This document shows positions 26,298-35,033 of a stretch of 64,000 bases of DNA, in pieces (the first letter of the stretch is position 1; each line of letters starts with the position of its first letter). The stretch comes from Actinophytocola sp050699935. Lineage in GTDB: Bacteria; Actinomycetota; Actinomycetes; Mycobacteriales; Pseudonocardiaceae. A program made the translations under genes and the position numbers. The DNA lies in contig NZ_JBOHGB010000011.1 in NCBI RefSeq assembly GCF_050699935.1, forward strand, positions 24,131-88,130. The letters run 5' to 3'. The notes below the pieces were generated by a model, which did not search any database, was not told where the DNA came from, and saw nothing but the letters and a program-made list of their open reading frames with translations.

Positions 26298-26418
26298 TCA
26301 GCCCAGCATCTCCGCGCACGAGTTCATCCCGGTGAGGTAGTCGCTCGCGGCAGCTTCTCCTCGTAGAGCGCGAAGTACTCGCCACTGAACGCGCGGAACG
26401 CATCCTCCGTCTCGTGGT
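26298..26418 (-). pseudogene. C-terminal remnant of a second TRAP binding protein
   Basis: On the minus strand, EDAFRAFSGEYFALYEEKL in one frame and AAASDYLTGMNSCAEMLG in the next correspond to the last 40 residues of the DctP protein encoded at 21210-22346 (EYFALYEEKAAASDYTTGM). One frameshift is present. Upstream coding is replaced by mobile-element sequence, so a paralogous TRAP gene was cut away, leaving only its 3' end. Confidence 0.75.
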
Positions 26419-26640
26419 TTGAAGTGTGAGTTCTGGATCCGGCCCACTTTTCCGTGATCGAACTGGCCGGGGCTGTCAGGCGGCGAGGAGGATTCGCTTG
26501 CGTGGTAGATCGACGGTGCGATCTGGGCAGCAGACTTCAGGATTTGGTTCGCCCACCACTTCCGTGGTGCAGCCATAACTCCGAATCCTCCGGGTGTTCG
26601 ATGTCTCCATCAAACCCGGAGCGGGACAGTCGGCTTCGTT
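26419..26640 (-). mobile_element. Insertion-sequence end fragment
   Basis: Abrupt junction with the DctP remnant at about 26418. On the minus strand a reading frame starts MAAPRKWWANQILKSA after a GGAGGATTCGGAGTT site. MAAPRK is a frequent start of IS3-family OrfA in actinomycetes, but the following residues do not fit and no transposase domain remains. I assign it as IS debris with low certainty on family. Confidence 0.35.
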
Positions 26641-26724
26641 GAGATCACCAAGGGTGCCAAGATGTTCGAACCGCCGTCGGAGCGCGACACAGAGGTTCGT
26701 CAGTCGGTTTGATCTAGCCGTGTC

Positions 26725-26870
26725 CTGCTGCGGAATGATCTCGATGGCGCACCGCGAGTGAGCAACGCCCTGATCAAGGTCCTCGGCAAGCCGCACAGGA
26801 GACAGGCGCGTCCCCGGGGAAAGGTCACCCGACGCGATTGCCTTCGCTACCTGACGCGCGACGAAGTCCT
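26725..26870 (-). pseudogene. GntR-family regulator N-terminal remnant
   Basis: The minus-strand frame reads VARQVAKAIASGDLSPGTRL and SPVRLAEDLDQGVAHSRCAIE, matching the winged helix of GntR proteins (I..G.L.PG.RL....LAE.LGVS...VREAL). A frameshift after LAEDL and the lack of any ligand domain show decay. It is antisense-adjacent to the CofH remnant. Confidence 0.6.
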
Positions 26871-26877
26871 GCAGACC

Positions 26878-27495
26878 GTCCGGTCTGCCCTCAAGCGGGT
26901 CCCGGACATGCCCGTGCACGCGTTCTCGCCGATGGAGATCATGAACGGCGTGTCGAAGGCGAACCTGAGCTTCCGCGACTGGCTCCAGCAGGGCAGGACG
27001 CCGGCCTGGACACCATCCCCGGCACCGCGGCCGAGATCCTCGACGACGAGGTCCGCTGGGTCCTGACCAAGATCGATCATCACCGCTCATTGCCTGGGGA
27101 TCAGGTCGTCCTCCACGATGATGTACGGGCACGTCGACCGCCCCGACCACTGGGTCACCCACCTACGCGTGATCCAACGAATCCAGGACGAGACCGGTGG
27201 GTTCACCGAGTTCGCGCCGCTGCCGTTCGTGCACACCAGCGCGCCGATCTACCTCATCGGGCGTCGCCGCCCCTCCTGAGTCACGTTCGGCGTCGACGGC
27301 ACCCAAGCGATGCTCAGGGACGGTGCCAACGACCTCGGCGGGCACCCTGATGGAGAGACCATCTCGCGAATGGCCGGCTTCGAGCACGGCTCGACCAAGA
27401 CCGTCGCGAGCCTCACCGACATCACCGGCGGGATCAGCCACCCGGTCCGCCAACGCACCATCACCTACGAAGCCGTCGACCGGGCTCAAGCACTT
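26878..27495 (+). pseudogene. fbiC: FO synthase (FbiC, CofH half) remnant
   Basis: Scattered over three frames are conserved CofH segments in correct order: VPDMPVHAFSPMEIMNGVSK, GLDTIPGTAAEILDDEVRWV, MYGHVDRPDHWVTHLRVI, DETGGFTEFAPLPFVHTSAP, then DGTQAMLRDGANDLGG and ETISRMAGFEHGSTKTVASL. These are the second radical-SAM half of the F420-precursor enzyme FO synthase. The Cys-rich iron-sulfur motif is missing and there are several frameshifts and at least one internal deletion. It lies amid a regulon with three luciferase-like genes. Confidence 0.85.
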
Positions 27496-27580
27496 GCTCG
27501 TCTCGTTGACACGTGGTCGGTTTGCGCGGGCTTACGCCGCCGTGATCCGAGTAGTAGCAGATTCTGGCACACTTGACGAA

Positions 27581-27594
27581 AGCAAGCGCTTGCC
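27581..27594. promoter_or_regulatory. TetR-type operator, site 6
   Basis: AGCAAGCGCTTGCC, one of the best copies of the palindrome, 42 bp before the ATG of the hydrolase that opens the BVMO-thiolase operon. Confidence 0.75.
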
Positions 27595-27635
27595 ATAAGA
27601 TTGGAATCGCCTCAGGTTCTCGCGGAAGGGACTCA

Positions 27636-28538
27636 ATGAGCGAACCATGGGCGTTGGCGCGCTCGACAAGTCATCGCTGGACGCACCAGGACATCGTCGA
27701 GAGCCCCCTGCGAGGCGTCGAGTTGGCGGCGTTCTTGCAGCGGGAGAACGGACCCGGACCTCGCCTGTACGACGAGGGTCGGGAGCGTCTGGAGGGAGAC
27801 TTCGCGAGCATCGAGCTCCGTGTCCTGCTTCCGATCCGGCACCCGCAAGCCGTTGTGGTCTGGTTCCTCGATGGGCTCAGCGTGCTGCCGACGGCAGACG
27901 ACGTCGACGTCGTGGTACGCAAGCTCGCCGAACGCACCGGGGCGACGTGGGTGGTCGTCGACGACCCGCACGCCGACCGGCCGGCGGCCGACGTCGCGCG
28001 ACTCGTGACCGAGGTGGTTCTGCGCGTCCGCGACGGACTCCCGGCGCACTCCGGCCCGGACCGGCCATTGATCGTCGGCGGTCAGGGCACCGGCGCACTG
28101 CGTGCGCTGCGCGCCGCGCTGGCGGCGCGGGACCGGCAGGATCCGGTCGCTGCCGTCCTCCTGGTCGCGCCCGTCGTCGAGCCTCCCGCCGACCCGGTGC
28201 CTGCGGGCGAGGGGACCGCAGGCACGCTCCCGGACGCGGCGACGATCGACGCATTCTGGGCGCGCTACGCGGCGGGAGGCAACGCGGACCCGGTGCTGTC
28301 GGACGACCTGAGCGGCCTGCCGCCCGCGGTCGTCCTGACGGCGGGGCTCGATCCGCTGGCTGACGAGGGCGAGGCGTTGGCCCAGCGATTGTCGGACGCG
28401 GGCGGGCAGGTGCTCCACTACCACCACGCCGACGAGATCCACGACTTCCTCGTGCTCCTGATGCTGCGCGCGAGCGAGCGTGGGTTCCAGCAACTGACGC
28501 GCGCCGTACGTGCCGTCATCGTCAAGGGGGAGTTGTGA
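27636..28538 (+). CDS. Alpha/beta-hydrolase-fold protein lacking the nucleophile
   Basis: A 300-residue protein from ATG 27636 (GGAAGGG site), fold like the hormone-sensitive-lipase group. The nucleophile elbow, normally GDSAGG, reads LIVGGQGTGALRALR, so the serine is replaced by Gly, and the HGGG oxyanion loop reads WFLDGLSVLP. The acid and base regions survive (LTAGLDPLADEGEAL, EIHDFLVLLM). It is therefore either a non-hydrolytic member or a scaffold. It is the first gene of a tightly coupled operon and overlaps the BVMO gene by 4 bp. Its genomic place is that usually held by a lactone hydrolase. Confidence 0.8.
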   Translation: MSEPWALARSTSHRWTHQDIVESPLRGVELAAFLQRENGPGPRLYDEGRERLEGDFASIELRVLLPIRHPQAVVVWFLDGLSVLPTADDVDVVVRKLAERTGATWVVVDDPHADRPAADVARLVTEVVLRVRDGLPAHSGPDRPLIVGGQGTGALRALRAALAARDRQDPVAAVLLVAPVVEPPADPVPAGEGTAGTLPDAATIDAFWARYAAGGNADPVLSDDLSGLPPAVVLTAGLDPLADEGEALAQRLSDAGGQVLHYHHADEIHDFLVLLMLRASERGFQQLTRAVRAVIVKGEL

Positions 28539-30178
28539 GCGGGACACAGCCGATCGAAGATCACGACGTCGTCGTGATCGGTGCCGGGTTCGCCGGCGTC
28601 TACGCGCTCCACCGGCTGCGCAACCAGTCGGGCCTGCGGGTCAAGGCCGTCGAGGCCGGCAGCGACGTGGGGGGCACCTGGTACTGGAACACCTACCCGG
28701 GTGCGCGGTGCGACACGGAGAGCTATGTCTACTGCTACTCGTTCTCGCCCGAGCTGTGTCAGGAGTGGGAGTGGTCCGGGCGCTACCCGGGGCAGAGCGA
28801 GCTGCAGGCGTACATCCGGCACGTCGCGGACCGCTTCGACCTGCGCCGCGACATCGACTTCGACACCCGGGCGACCGAGGCACGGTTCGACGAGGACTCG
28901 AACACCTGGACGGTAACCACCGACACGGGCGCGACCTATCGCGCACCGTTCCTCGTCACCGCGGTCGGTCTGCTCTCGCACCGATTCGTGCCCGACCTCC
29001 CGGGCCTGGCGGACTTCGCGGGGGAGTGGTACCACACGTCGCGGTGGCCGGCGGAAGGCGTGGACTTCACCGGACGGCGCGTTGGCCTGATCGGTACCGG
29101 CTCGACGGGCGTGCAGGCGGCGCCCGTGATCGCCCGGGAGGCCGCGCACCTGGACGTCTTCCAGCGCAGTCCGCAGTTCGCCATCCCGGCCCGGCACGAG
29201 CTGGTCGACAAGAAGGTCCTCGACGAGATCAAGGCCGACTACGACAGCCTATGGGAGCAAGTGCGCTGGTCGACCGGCGGATTCCCGTTCCAGCACAACG
29301 GATTCTCGGCGCTCGAGGTAAGTGAGGACGATCGTGAGCGCACCTACTGGGAGCTGTGGCGAGAAGGGGGGGTCAAGTTCCTGTTCGGCTCCTTCCGCGA
29401 CCTCATGCTCGACCGGCGCGCCAACGACACCGTGGCCGAGTTCATCCGCGTACGGATCCGCGAGGCAGTCGAGGATCCCGAGGTCGCGGAGGCGCTGGTG
29501 CCCACCGATCATCCTTACGGCTCGCGCCGGCCCATCGTGCACACCGACTACTACGAAATGTTCAACCGTCCCAACGTGTCGCTGGTCGACTGCCGGCACT
29601 TCCCGATCCAGCGGGTGACCGAGACCGGGATCGAGGTGGCGAACGGCCACCGCGAGCTCGACGTGATCGTGTTCGCGACTGGTTTCGACGCAGTCACCGG
29701 CGCCTATCTGGCGATGGACATCCGCGGTCGCGGCGACCAGCGCCTGCTCGACAAGTGGGGGCGCGGCATCCAGAGCTACCTCGGGCTCAGCGTCTCGGGA
29801 TTCCCCAACCTGTTCATGGTCCAGGGGCCGGGCAGCACGTTCGGGAACCAGGTCGTCGCCATCGAGCACCATGTCGACTGGATCGCGGGCTGCATCACCG
29901 ACATCAGGACCCGAGGGGCGGTCACGATCGAGGCTCGGCCCGAAGCGGAAGCGTCCTGGTCGGCGCAGATGCTCGCGGCCGCCGAGGAGTCGTTGGTCGT
30001 GCACGCCGACTCGTGGTGGAACGGCGCGAACATCCCCGGAAAGGTGCGATCGATCGTGTTCTTCCCGGGTAGCTTCCGGCATTACCGGAAGACGTGCGAC
30101 CGGATCGCGGACGAGGGGTACGCCGGGTTCGAGCTGGGCTGGCCCGATGCCGGAGGGGGTCGAGCCACCGTTGCCTGA
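28535..30178 (+). CDS. Baeyer-Villiger monooxygenase (cyclohexanone/phenylacetone type)
   Basis: A 547-residue class B flavoprotein monooxygenase that inserts oxygen next to a ketone, giving an ester or lactone. Visible are FAD motif VVVIGAGFAGVYALHRL (residues 9-25), GGTWYWNTYPGARCDTES, the BVMO fingerprint FAGEWYHTSRWP, the NADPH motif RRVGLIGTGSTGVQ, and late FATGFDAVTGAY. Start is the GTG overlapping the upstream stop. Length is normal for cyclic ketone BVMOs. In the operon it would turn a cyclic ketone into a lactone before ring opening. Confidence 0.93.
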   Translation: MSGTQPIEDHDVVVIGAGFAGVYALHRLRNQSGLRVKAVEAGSDVGGTWYWNTYPGARCDTESYVYCYSFSPELCQEWEWSGRYPGQSELQAYIRHVADRFDLRRDIDFDTRATEARFDEDSNTWTVTTDTGATYRAPFLVTAVGLLSHRFVPDLPGLADFAGEWYHTSRWPAEGVDFTGRRVGLIGTGSTGVQAAPVIAREAAHLDVFQRSPQFAIPARHELVDKKVLDEIKADYDSLWEQVRWSTGGFPFQHNGFSALEVSEDDRERTYWELWREGGVKFLFGSFRDLMLDRRANDTVAEFIRVRIREAVEDPEVAEALVPTDHPYGSRRPIVHTDYYEMFNRPNVSLVDCRHFPIQRVTETGIEVANGHRELDVIVFATGFDAVTGAYLAMDIRGRGDQRLLDKWGRGIQSYLGLSVSGFPNLFMVQGPGSTFGNQVVAIEHHVDWIAGCITDIRTRGAVTIEARPEAEASWSAQMLAAAEESLVVHADSWWNGANIPGKVRSIVFFPGSFRHYRKTCDRIADEGYAGFELGWPDAGGGRATVA

Positions 30179-30202
30179 CCGACTGACCGCCGAGGGGCGG
30201 GC

Positions 30203-31030
30203 ATGAGAGGCCTCGACGGCAAGCGCGTGCTGATCCTCGGCGGTGGCGCGGACGGACCCGCCGCAGGCGGGCAGGGCCTGCCGATGGGCAACGGTCGCGC
30301 CGTGGCGATCCGGCTGGCTGAGGAAGGAGCGGTGGTCGCCGTCGGCGACCTCGACCTCGGCCGGGCGCAGCAGACCGCGGACGCGCTCGCCACCCCCGGC
30401 GTCGCGCTGCAGGCGGATCTCGGGGTGCTCGACGACTGCCGCCGCCTCGTCGCGGAGGCGGAGCGGGAGATCGGCGCTCTCGACATCGTCGTCGCGAACG
30501 CGGCGATCACCGACCTGCGTCCGTTGCGTTCCCTCGACCAGCAGTCCTGGGATCGCTCCTTCGCCGTCAACGTCGACGGCCATGCGGTCGTCGCCCAGGC
30601 AGCACTGCCGGGCATGTTGGAACGCGGTCACGGGGTCTTCGTGTTCGTTTCGTCGACCGCCGCACTGCTGTCCAGCGGTGTCTCGGTCTCCTACGAGGCG
30701 TCCAAGGCAGCCCAGCTCGCGCTGATGCGGCACATCGCGGTGCGGTACGCGAGCCGTGGCGTCCGCTCCAACGCCGTGGTGCTGGGCGTGATCGACTCGA
30801 CGATGGTGCGGCGCGTCTTCTCCGCCTCGTCGGACAGCGCCAAGGCCCGCGACGAACTCGGCCCGATGCAACGGCAGGGCACGCCGGAGGAGGTCGGCGC
30901 GGCGGCGGCGTTCCTCGCCAGCGACGACTCGTCCTACGTCAACGGCATCTCACTGGTGATCGACGGCGGCGTGTCCGCCCAATGGCCCAATCCCCGCACC
31001 CAGGACTCAGGAGGTACGGACAATGCGTAG
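30203..31030 (+). CDS. Short-chain dehydrogenase/reductase
   Basis: A 275-residue SDR. Catalytic residues are in FVFVSSTAALLSSG (Ser) and SYEASKAAQ (Tyr, Lys), with VANAAI (NNAG-like) and YVNGISLVIDGG near the end. The nucleotide loop is unusual: LILGGGADGPAAGGQGLP then MGNGRAVA, i.e. about eight extra residues between the first and last glycines of TGxxxGxG. It would oxidise or reduce an alcohol/ketone next to the BVMO step. Its end overlaps the thiolase start. Confidence 0.88.
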   Translation: MRGLDGKRVLILGGGADGPAAGGQGLPMGNGRAVAIRLAEEGAVVAVGDLDLGRAQQTADALATPGVALQADLGVLDDCRRLVAEAEREIGALDIVVANAAITDLRPLRSLDQQSWDRSFAVNVDGHAVVAQAALPGMLERGHGVFVFVSSTAALLSSGVSVSYEASKAAQLALMRHIAVRYASRGVRSNAVVLGVIDSTMVRRVFSASSDSAKARDELGPMQRQGTPEEVGAAAAFLASDDSSYVNGISLVIDGGVSAQWPNPRTQDSGGTDNA

Positions 31031-32195
31031 CGCGGTGATCTCCGGGGTCGGCATGACGCGGTTCGGCAAGCACCTGGACCGCTCGTTGAAGGACCTCGGC
31101 GCAGATGCGACGCAGGCCGCCCTGGCCGACGCTGGCGTCGAGGTCGGCGACATCCGGGCGATCTTCTTCGGCAACTGCGTGGCCGGCCTGATCACCGGCC
31201 AGGAGATGATCCGCGGCGAGACGGTGGCGTTCCCGATGGGCTTCGGCAGCATTCCGATCCACAACCTCGAGAACGCCTGCGGCACCGGTGGCAATGCCCT
31301 GCACCTGGCCTGGCTCTCGGTCGCCTCCGGCCTCTGCGACACGGCGCTCGCCCTTGGCGTCGAGAAGCTGCACCACCCCGACGTGTCGAGGACCTTCTCG
31401 GCGTACGGCACCGGGACCGACATCGAGGCGCCGTTCGCGACCGCCGAGGGCGCCGGCGAGACGCGCACCCCGCTGGTCGATCGCCAGGCCCAGCTGGCCA
31501 AGGAGCTCATGGAGGAGCGCGGCGTCTCGCTGGACTCGCTGGCGCGCATCGCGGCCCGCAGCCTCACCAGCGCGGCGCTCAACCCGAACGCACACCGGCA
31601 GTTCGGGGGCACGGTGGAGTCGGTGCTCTCGGCGCGCATGTCGGTCGACCCGATCACGGTCCTGATGAGCTCGCCGGTGTCGGACGGCGCCGCGGCCGCG
31701 GTCGTGACCGCGCGCGACCCCGGACCGCGCGACGTCAGGATTCTGGCCTCGCGGCTGGCCTCACGCCCTCCCCTCGATCAGCCGGACGGTCCGCCCGCTG
31801 CCCGCGCCGCCTCGCTGCTCGCCTACGAGGATGCGGGCCTGGGACCCGCGGACGTCGACGTGGCCGAGGTGCACGACGCCAGCGTCGCGTACGAGTTCCT
31901 GGCCTGGCACGACCTCGGTCTCTGCCCGCCCGGGGACGAGGAGAAGTGGGCACAGACCGGCGTCACCGAGCGCGACGGCCGATTGCCGATCAACGCGACC
32001 GGCGGCCTCGTCGGGAGGGGACACCCGCTGGCTGCCAGCGGCCTGGCCCAGACCCACGATCTTGTCCGGCAGCTGCGCGGCGAGGCCGGCGACCTGCAGC
32101 TCGCGTCGCAGCCCCGCGTCGCGCTCGCCCAGATCGGCGGCGGCGTCATCGACTGGATGACCTCGGTCGGCACCGTCCACATCCTCACCCGATGA
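31023..32195 (+). CDS. Thiolase / SCP-x-type lipid-transfer acetyl-CoA acyltransferase
   Basis: A 390-residue thiolase-fold enzyme. It has the active-site Cys in NLENACGTGGNALHLAW (about residue 86), VAEVHDASVAYEF (HDA loop) and NATGGLVGRGHPLAASG (GHP loop). The pattern is of the SCP-x/thiolase-like group acting on branched or steroid-like acyl-CoA. The stop overlaps the MaoC start (ATGA). It would do thiolytic or retro-Claisen cleavage in this pathway. Confidence 0.88.
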   Translation: MRSAVISGVGMTRFGKHLDRSLKDLGADATQAALADAGVEVGDIRAIFFGNCVAGLITGQEMIRGETVAFPMGFGSIPIHNLENACGTGGNALHLAWLSVASGLCDTALALGVEKLHHPDVSRTFSAYGTGTDIEAPFATAEGAGETRTPLVDRQAQLAKELMEERGVSLDSLARIAARSLTSAALNPNAHRQFGGTVESVLSARMSVDPITVLMSSPVSDGAAAAVVTARDPGPRDVRILASRLASRPPLDQPDGPPAARAASLLAYEDAGLGPADVDVAEVHDASVAYEFLAWHDLGLCPPGDEEKWAQTGVTERDGRLPINATGGLVGRGHPLAASGLAQTHDLVRQLRGEAGDLQLASQPRVALAQIGGGVIDWMTSVGTVHILTR

Positions 32196-32671
32196 CCATC
32201 CGGTTCCGCCGCGGTCGGTACGCCGCCGAGCTTGAGGCCGGCGATGTGTTCCACCATTGCCCGGGGCGCACCTTCCATGCCGCCGAGAACACGCTGTACT
32301 GCGGGCTGACGTTCAACTCCAACAGCCTGCATCTCGACGGCCATGCCGCTGCGGCGACGGAGTTCGGGCGCCCCCTGATGAACGCGCTCTTCGTGTTCTC
32401 GCACGTCGTGGGACTGAGCGTCAGCGAGATCTCCGAGGGCACCGCGATCGCGAACCTCGAGTTCTCGCAGGTGACCTTTCCTGCGCCGGTGTTCGACGGA
32501 GACACCGTGTATGCCTCGACGCGCGTGATCGAGGTCCGCCCCACCCGTGGCCGTCCCAATGCCGCCGTGGTCACGCTCGAGCACATCGGCACCAACCAGG
32601 AAGGCGTCGTGGTGTGCTCCGGTCGGCGCGTAGGCCTGATGCACCACCAGCCCGAGGAGGTAGTCGGATGA
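32192..32671 (+). CDS. MaoC-like (hot-dog fold) dehydratase
   Basis: A 159-residue hot-dog protein with the R-specific hydratase pattern: DVFHHCPGRTFHAAENTLYC, FNSNSLHLDGHAAAATEFG (Asn, His catalytic pair near residues 44-50), RPLMNALFVFSHVVGLSV and an ending beta strand. Likely hydrates an enoyl-CoA in the same pathway as the thiolase. ATGA overlaps at both ends mark full translational coupling. Confidence 0.88.
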   Translation: MTIRFRRGRYAAELEAGDVFHHCPGRTFHAAENTLYCGLTFNSNSLHLDGHAAAATEFGRPLMNALFVFSHVVGLSVSEISEGTAIANLEFSQVTFPAPVFDGDTVYASTRVIEVRPTRGRPNAAVVTLEHIGTNQEGVVVCSGRRVGLMHHQPEEVVG

Positions 32672-32997
32672 CGGTCGAAGGACTGCTGCTCGCACGAGGT
32701 AACCCTCGGTTGCCGGAGCAGGCGGCGGAGCTCGACGCCTGGTACGCGGACGTGCACCTCGGCGAGATTCTGAGCGGGAGCGCCGCGGTGCGGACGGCGC
32801 GCTCGTTCCGTGCCGTCGATCCGCACGCCGAGTTCCGCAACCTCGCCGTCTACGAGCTGGTGGGGGAGGATCTCGGCCAGATCGTCGACGGCATCCTTCG
32901 CGACGGCCCGAGTCGTACGCCGACCGACGCGCTCGCGGAGAGCGGGCGGCGCCTCGACTTGTACGAGCTCATCGCCGCGCGCCATCGCGGGTCATGA
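32668..32997 (+). CDS. Small conserved protein, ferredoxin-like fold (EthD/DUF4286-like)
   Basis: A 109-residue protein, ATGA-coupled to MaoC. MTVEGLLLARGNPRLPEQAA, LDAWYADVHLGEIL and FRNLAVYELVGEDLGQIVDG suggest a dimeric alpha/beta barrel (EthD/A-B barrel) with a conserved W-Y-x-x-x-H. Such proteins are often found beside oxidative or steroid-type clusters, and their role is unclear. Assignment rests on the W-Y-H motif and size. Confidence 0.7.
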   Translation: MTVEGLLLARGNPRLPEQAAELDAWYADVHLGEILSGSAAVRTARSFRAVDPHAEFRNLAVYELVGEDLGQIVDGILRDGPSRTPTDALAESGRRLDLYELIAARHRGS

Positions 32998-33010
32998 TCA
33001 AGCGCTTGCA
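32997..33010. promoter_or_regulatory. TetR-type operator, site 7
   Basis: ATCAAGCGCTTGCA, 71 bp upstream of the third LLM gene. It begins exactly at the upstream stop codon, so a new promoter is inserted inside the otherwise continuous operon. Confidence 0.7.
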
Positions 33011-33081
33011 CATGTGACGGGGGGCTGGGACAGGGCGTCGGCGAGAGGCCGGACGACAGCTAGGAAAGGTCGGAAGACACG

Positions 33082-33996
33082 ATGCAGGTCGGTATTCGCT
33101 TGCCGCACTTCAAGCAGGTCGCGCTGGATCCGGCACAGACCGCGCCGAACGTCCTGGTGGTGGCTCGTCGCGCCGAAGAGCTCGGCTTCGACAGCCTCTG
33201 GGTGGGCGACCACATCGTCCCGCCCGCCGGTACGTTGAACCAGTTCGGGACGGTGTGGTACGAGGCACTGACGACGCTGGCGTACGTCGCCTCCGCCACG
33301 AGCCGGGTGCGGCTAGGCACGGCCGTGCTGGTCACGCCGTACCGCCACCCGGTGTTGCTGGGCAAGATGCTAGCCACGCTGGACTCCCTGTCCGGCGGCA
33401 GGCTAGACGCAGGCTTCGGGACGGGCTGGCTCGAGCCGGAGTTCAAGGCACTGGGCCTGGACAGCTTCGCCGATCGCGGCGCCGTGACCGACGACGCGCT
33501 GCGCACGATGAAGGCCATGTGGTGCGGCGAGGGCATCGGCGTGACCACCGACGACGGCGGCGACTACATGTTCTCGCCACGGCCGGTGCAGCCGTCGGTG
33601 CCGATCTGGATCGGAGGCAACAGCAAGCGCGCCGCACGGCGCGTGGCCGAGCTCGGCGACGGCTGGATGACGGTCCGGCCGACGTTCGAGGAGTTCGAGG
33701 GGATGGTCGGTCATCTGCGCGGGTTGTGCGAGCGCGCCGATCGGGACCCCGCCTCGATCCGGCTCGCGGTGGAGCAGCCCTTCCTACTCAGCGACGAGCC
33801 GGTGCGGGAGGCGCCCTTCCTCGGGTCCGCAGACCGGATCGTCGACCAGCTCTCGGCGTACGCCGCGCTCGGCGCCGACAGCTTCCTGTTCGACATGTTC
33901 TACAGCGCGCCGGAGAACGAGCACGTCGGTGTTCCGGAGATGCTCGAGGAGATGCAGCGCTTCGCCGAGGAGATCCGGCCGAAGCTCGGCACATGA
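33082..33996 (+). CDS. LLM-class F420-dependent oxidoreductase (TIGR03619-like)
   Basis: A 304-residue luciferase-like protein. It has LGFDSLWVGDHIVPPAGTLN, RVRLGTAVLVTPYRHPVLLG, GRLDAGFGTGWLEPEFKALG and PVQPSVPIWIGGNSKRAARR, the signature set of the TIGR03619 F420 subgroup. The stop overlaps the amidohydrolase start. Third member of the family in the regulon. Confidence 0.87.
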   Translation: MQVGIRLPHFKQVALDPAQTAPNVLVVARRAEELGFDSLWVGDHIVPPAGTLNQFGTVWYEALTTLAYVASATSRVRLGTAVLVTPYRHPVLLGKMLATLDSLSGGRLDAGFGTGWLEPEFKALGLDSFADRGAVTDDALRTMKAMWCGEGIGVTTDDGGDYMFSPRPVQPSVPIWIGGNSKRAARRVAELGDGWMTVRPTFEEFEGMVGHLRGLCERADRDPASIRLAVEQPFLLSDEPVREAPFLGSADRIVDQLSAYAALGADSFLFDMFYSAPENEHVGVPEMLEEMQRFAEEIRPKLGT

Positions 33997-34958
33997 AGGT
34001 CATCGACGCGCACACCCACCTGCTGGCGCCGGAGTGGGTGCCCCTGGCGATCCGGCGAGCGTGGGCGAGACAGGCGGCCGCGCGCAGGCATCCGGCGCGT
34101 GATCCCGAGGAGATCCTCCCGCGGGTCGTCGTCGGCCAGTCGGACCCCACCGGTGAGCTGACCAGCGGTGCGCTTGAGCGCGCGGGCGTCTCGGCCGCGG
34201 TCTGTCCGGTCATCGACTGGTCTCGGGCAGCGGGGCAGCAGCCCGACCCCGGCGACGTATCCATCCGCGATGTCAACCGGCTGACGGCCGAGGCCTGCGA
34301 GGCCTCCGCCGGCCGGCTGTTCCACTGCGCCGGCGTTGACCCGCGTCATCCCGAGGCTCGCACCCTGGTCGAGGAGGCACTCGCGGCGCCCACCGCGCGG
34401 GGCTTGAAGCTGTACCCGGCGACCGGCTGGCACCTCGACGACCCCGCCCACGCCTGGCAGTACGACCTGCTGCTCGAGCGCGGGGGTGTGGCGATAGTCC
34501 ACTCCTCACCTCGCGGCGGCGAGCCGCTGATCACCACACGCTCTCGGCCCAGTGAGATCGCACCCGTGCTCGCACACCACCCGGACCTCGTGGTCGTGCT
34601 CGCCCACGCCGGCTTCGATGCCTGGTGGATGGAGGCGGCCGAGATCGCGACTGGCCGCGCGCACGCCTATCTCGAGCTATCCCTCTGGCAGGAGCTCGCC
34701 GATCGGGACTACCCGGAGTTCCGGCGGCGGGTGCGGCTGATCGTCGGCCTGGTCGGGGCGCATCGGACCATCTTCGGATCCGACACCCTCCGCGGGCCGG
34801 CGACGGACCCCGACGGGCGCGAGCTGCAACGGTGGATCGACCAGTGGACCGCACTCGCGGAGCCGTTCGCGGGTGACGCGGCCGTCCTGTCGGGCGAGCA
34901 GCTCGCACTGGCGATGGCCGGAAACGCCGCGCAGGTATACCGGATTCAAGACCAGTAA
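33993..34958 (+). CDS. Amidohydrolase (ACMSD/TIM-barrel type)
   Basis: A 321-residue metal-dependent hydrolase/decarboxylase from ATG 33993 (overlapping the LLM stop). Metal ligands are in MKVIDAHTHLLAPEW (HxH), VAIVHSSPRGG (His), VVVLAHAGFDAWW (His) and FGSDTLRG (Asp), the pattern of the ACMSD-like amidohydrolase_2 branch. Such enzymes decarboxylate or hydrate ring acids, so a ring-cleavage or decarboxylation step is plausible. Confidence 0.85.
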   Translation: MKVIDAHTHLLAPEWVPLAIRRAWARQAAARRHPARDPEEILPRVVVGQSDPTGELTSGALERAGVSAAVCPVIDWSRAAGQQPDPGDVSIRDVNRLTAEACEASAGRLFHCAGVDPRHPEARTLVEEALAAPTARGLKLYPATGWHLDDPAHAWQYDLLLERGGVAIVHSSPRGGEPLITTRSRPSEIAPVLAHHPDLVVVLAHAGFDAWWMEAAEIATGRAHAYLELSLWQELADRDYPEFRRRVRLIVGLVGAHRTIFGSDTLRGPATDPDGRELQRWIDQWTALAEPFAGDAAVLSGEQLALAMAGNAAQVYRIQDQ

Positions 34959-34971
34959 GCGAACGCTTGCT
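34958..34971. promoter_or_regulatory. TetR-type operator, site 8
   Basis: AGCGAACGCTTGCT, identical to site 5, 62 bp before the acyl-CoA synthetase ATG. It sits at the amidohydrolase stop. Confidence 0.72.
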
Positions 34972-35033
34972 TGCTCATATTGGCTGTTCTAGTCTGACGC
35001 TGTGCCCGAGGGGCCAGGAAGGAGATCCAGCTC

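Noticed and set aside
29249..30871. 540-codon minus-strand frame opposite BVMO and SDR
   Set aside because: Antisense shadow; BVMO and SDR motifs are unmistakable on the plus strand.
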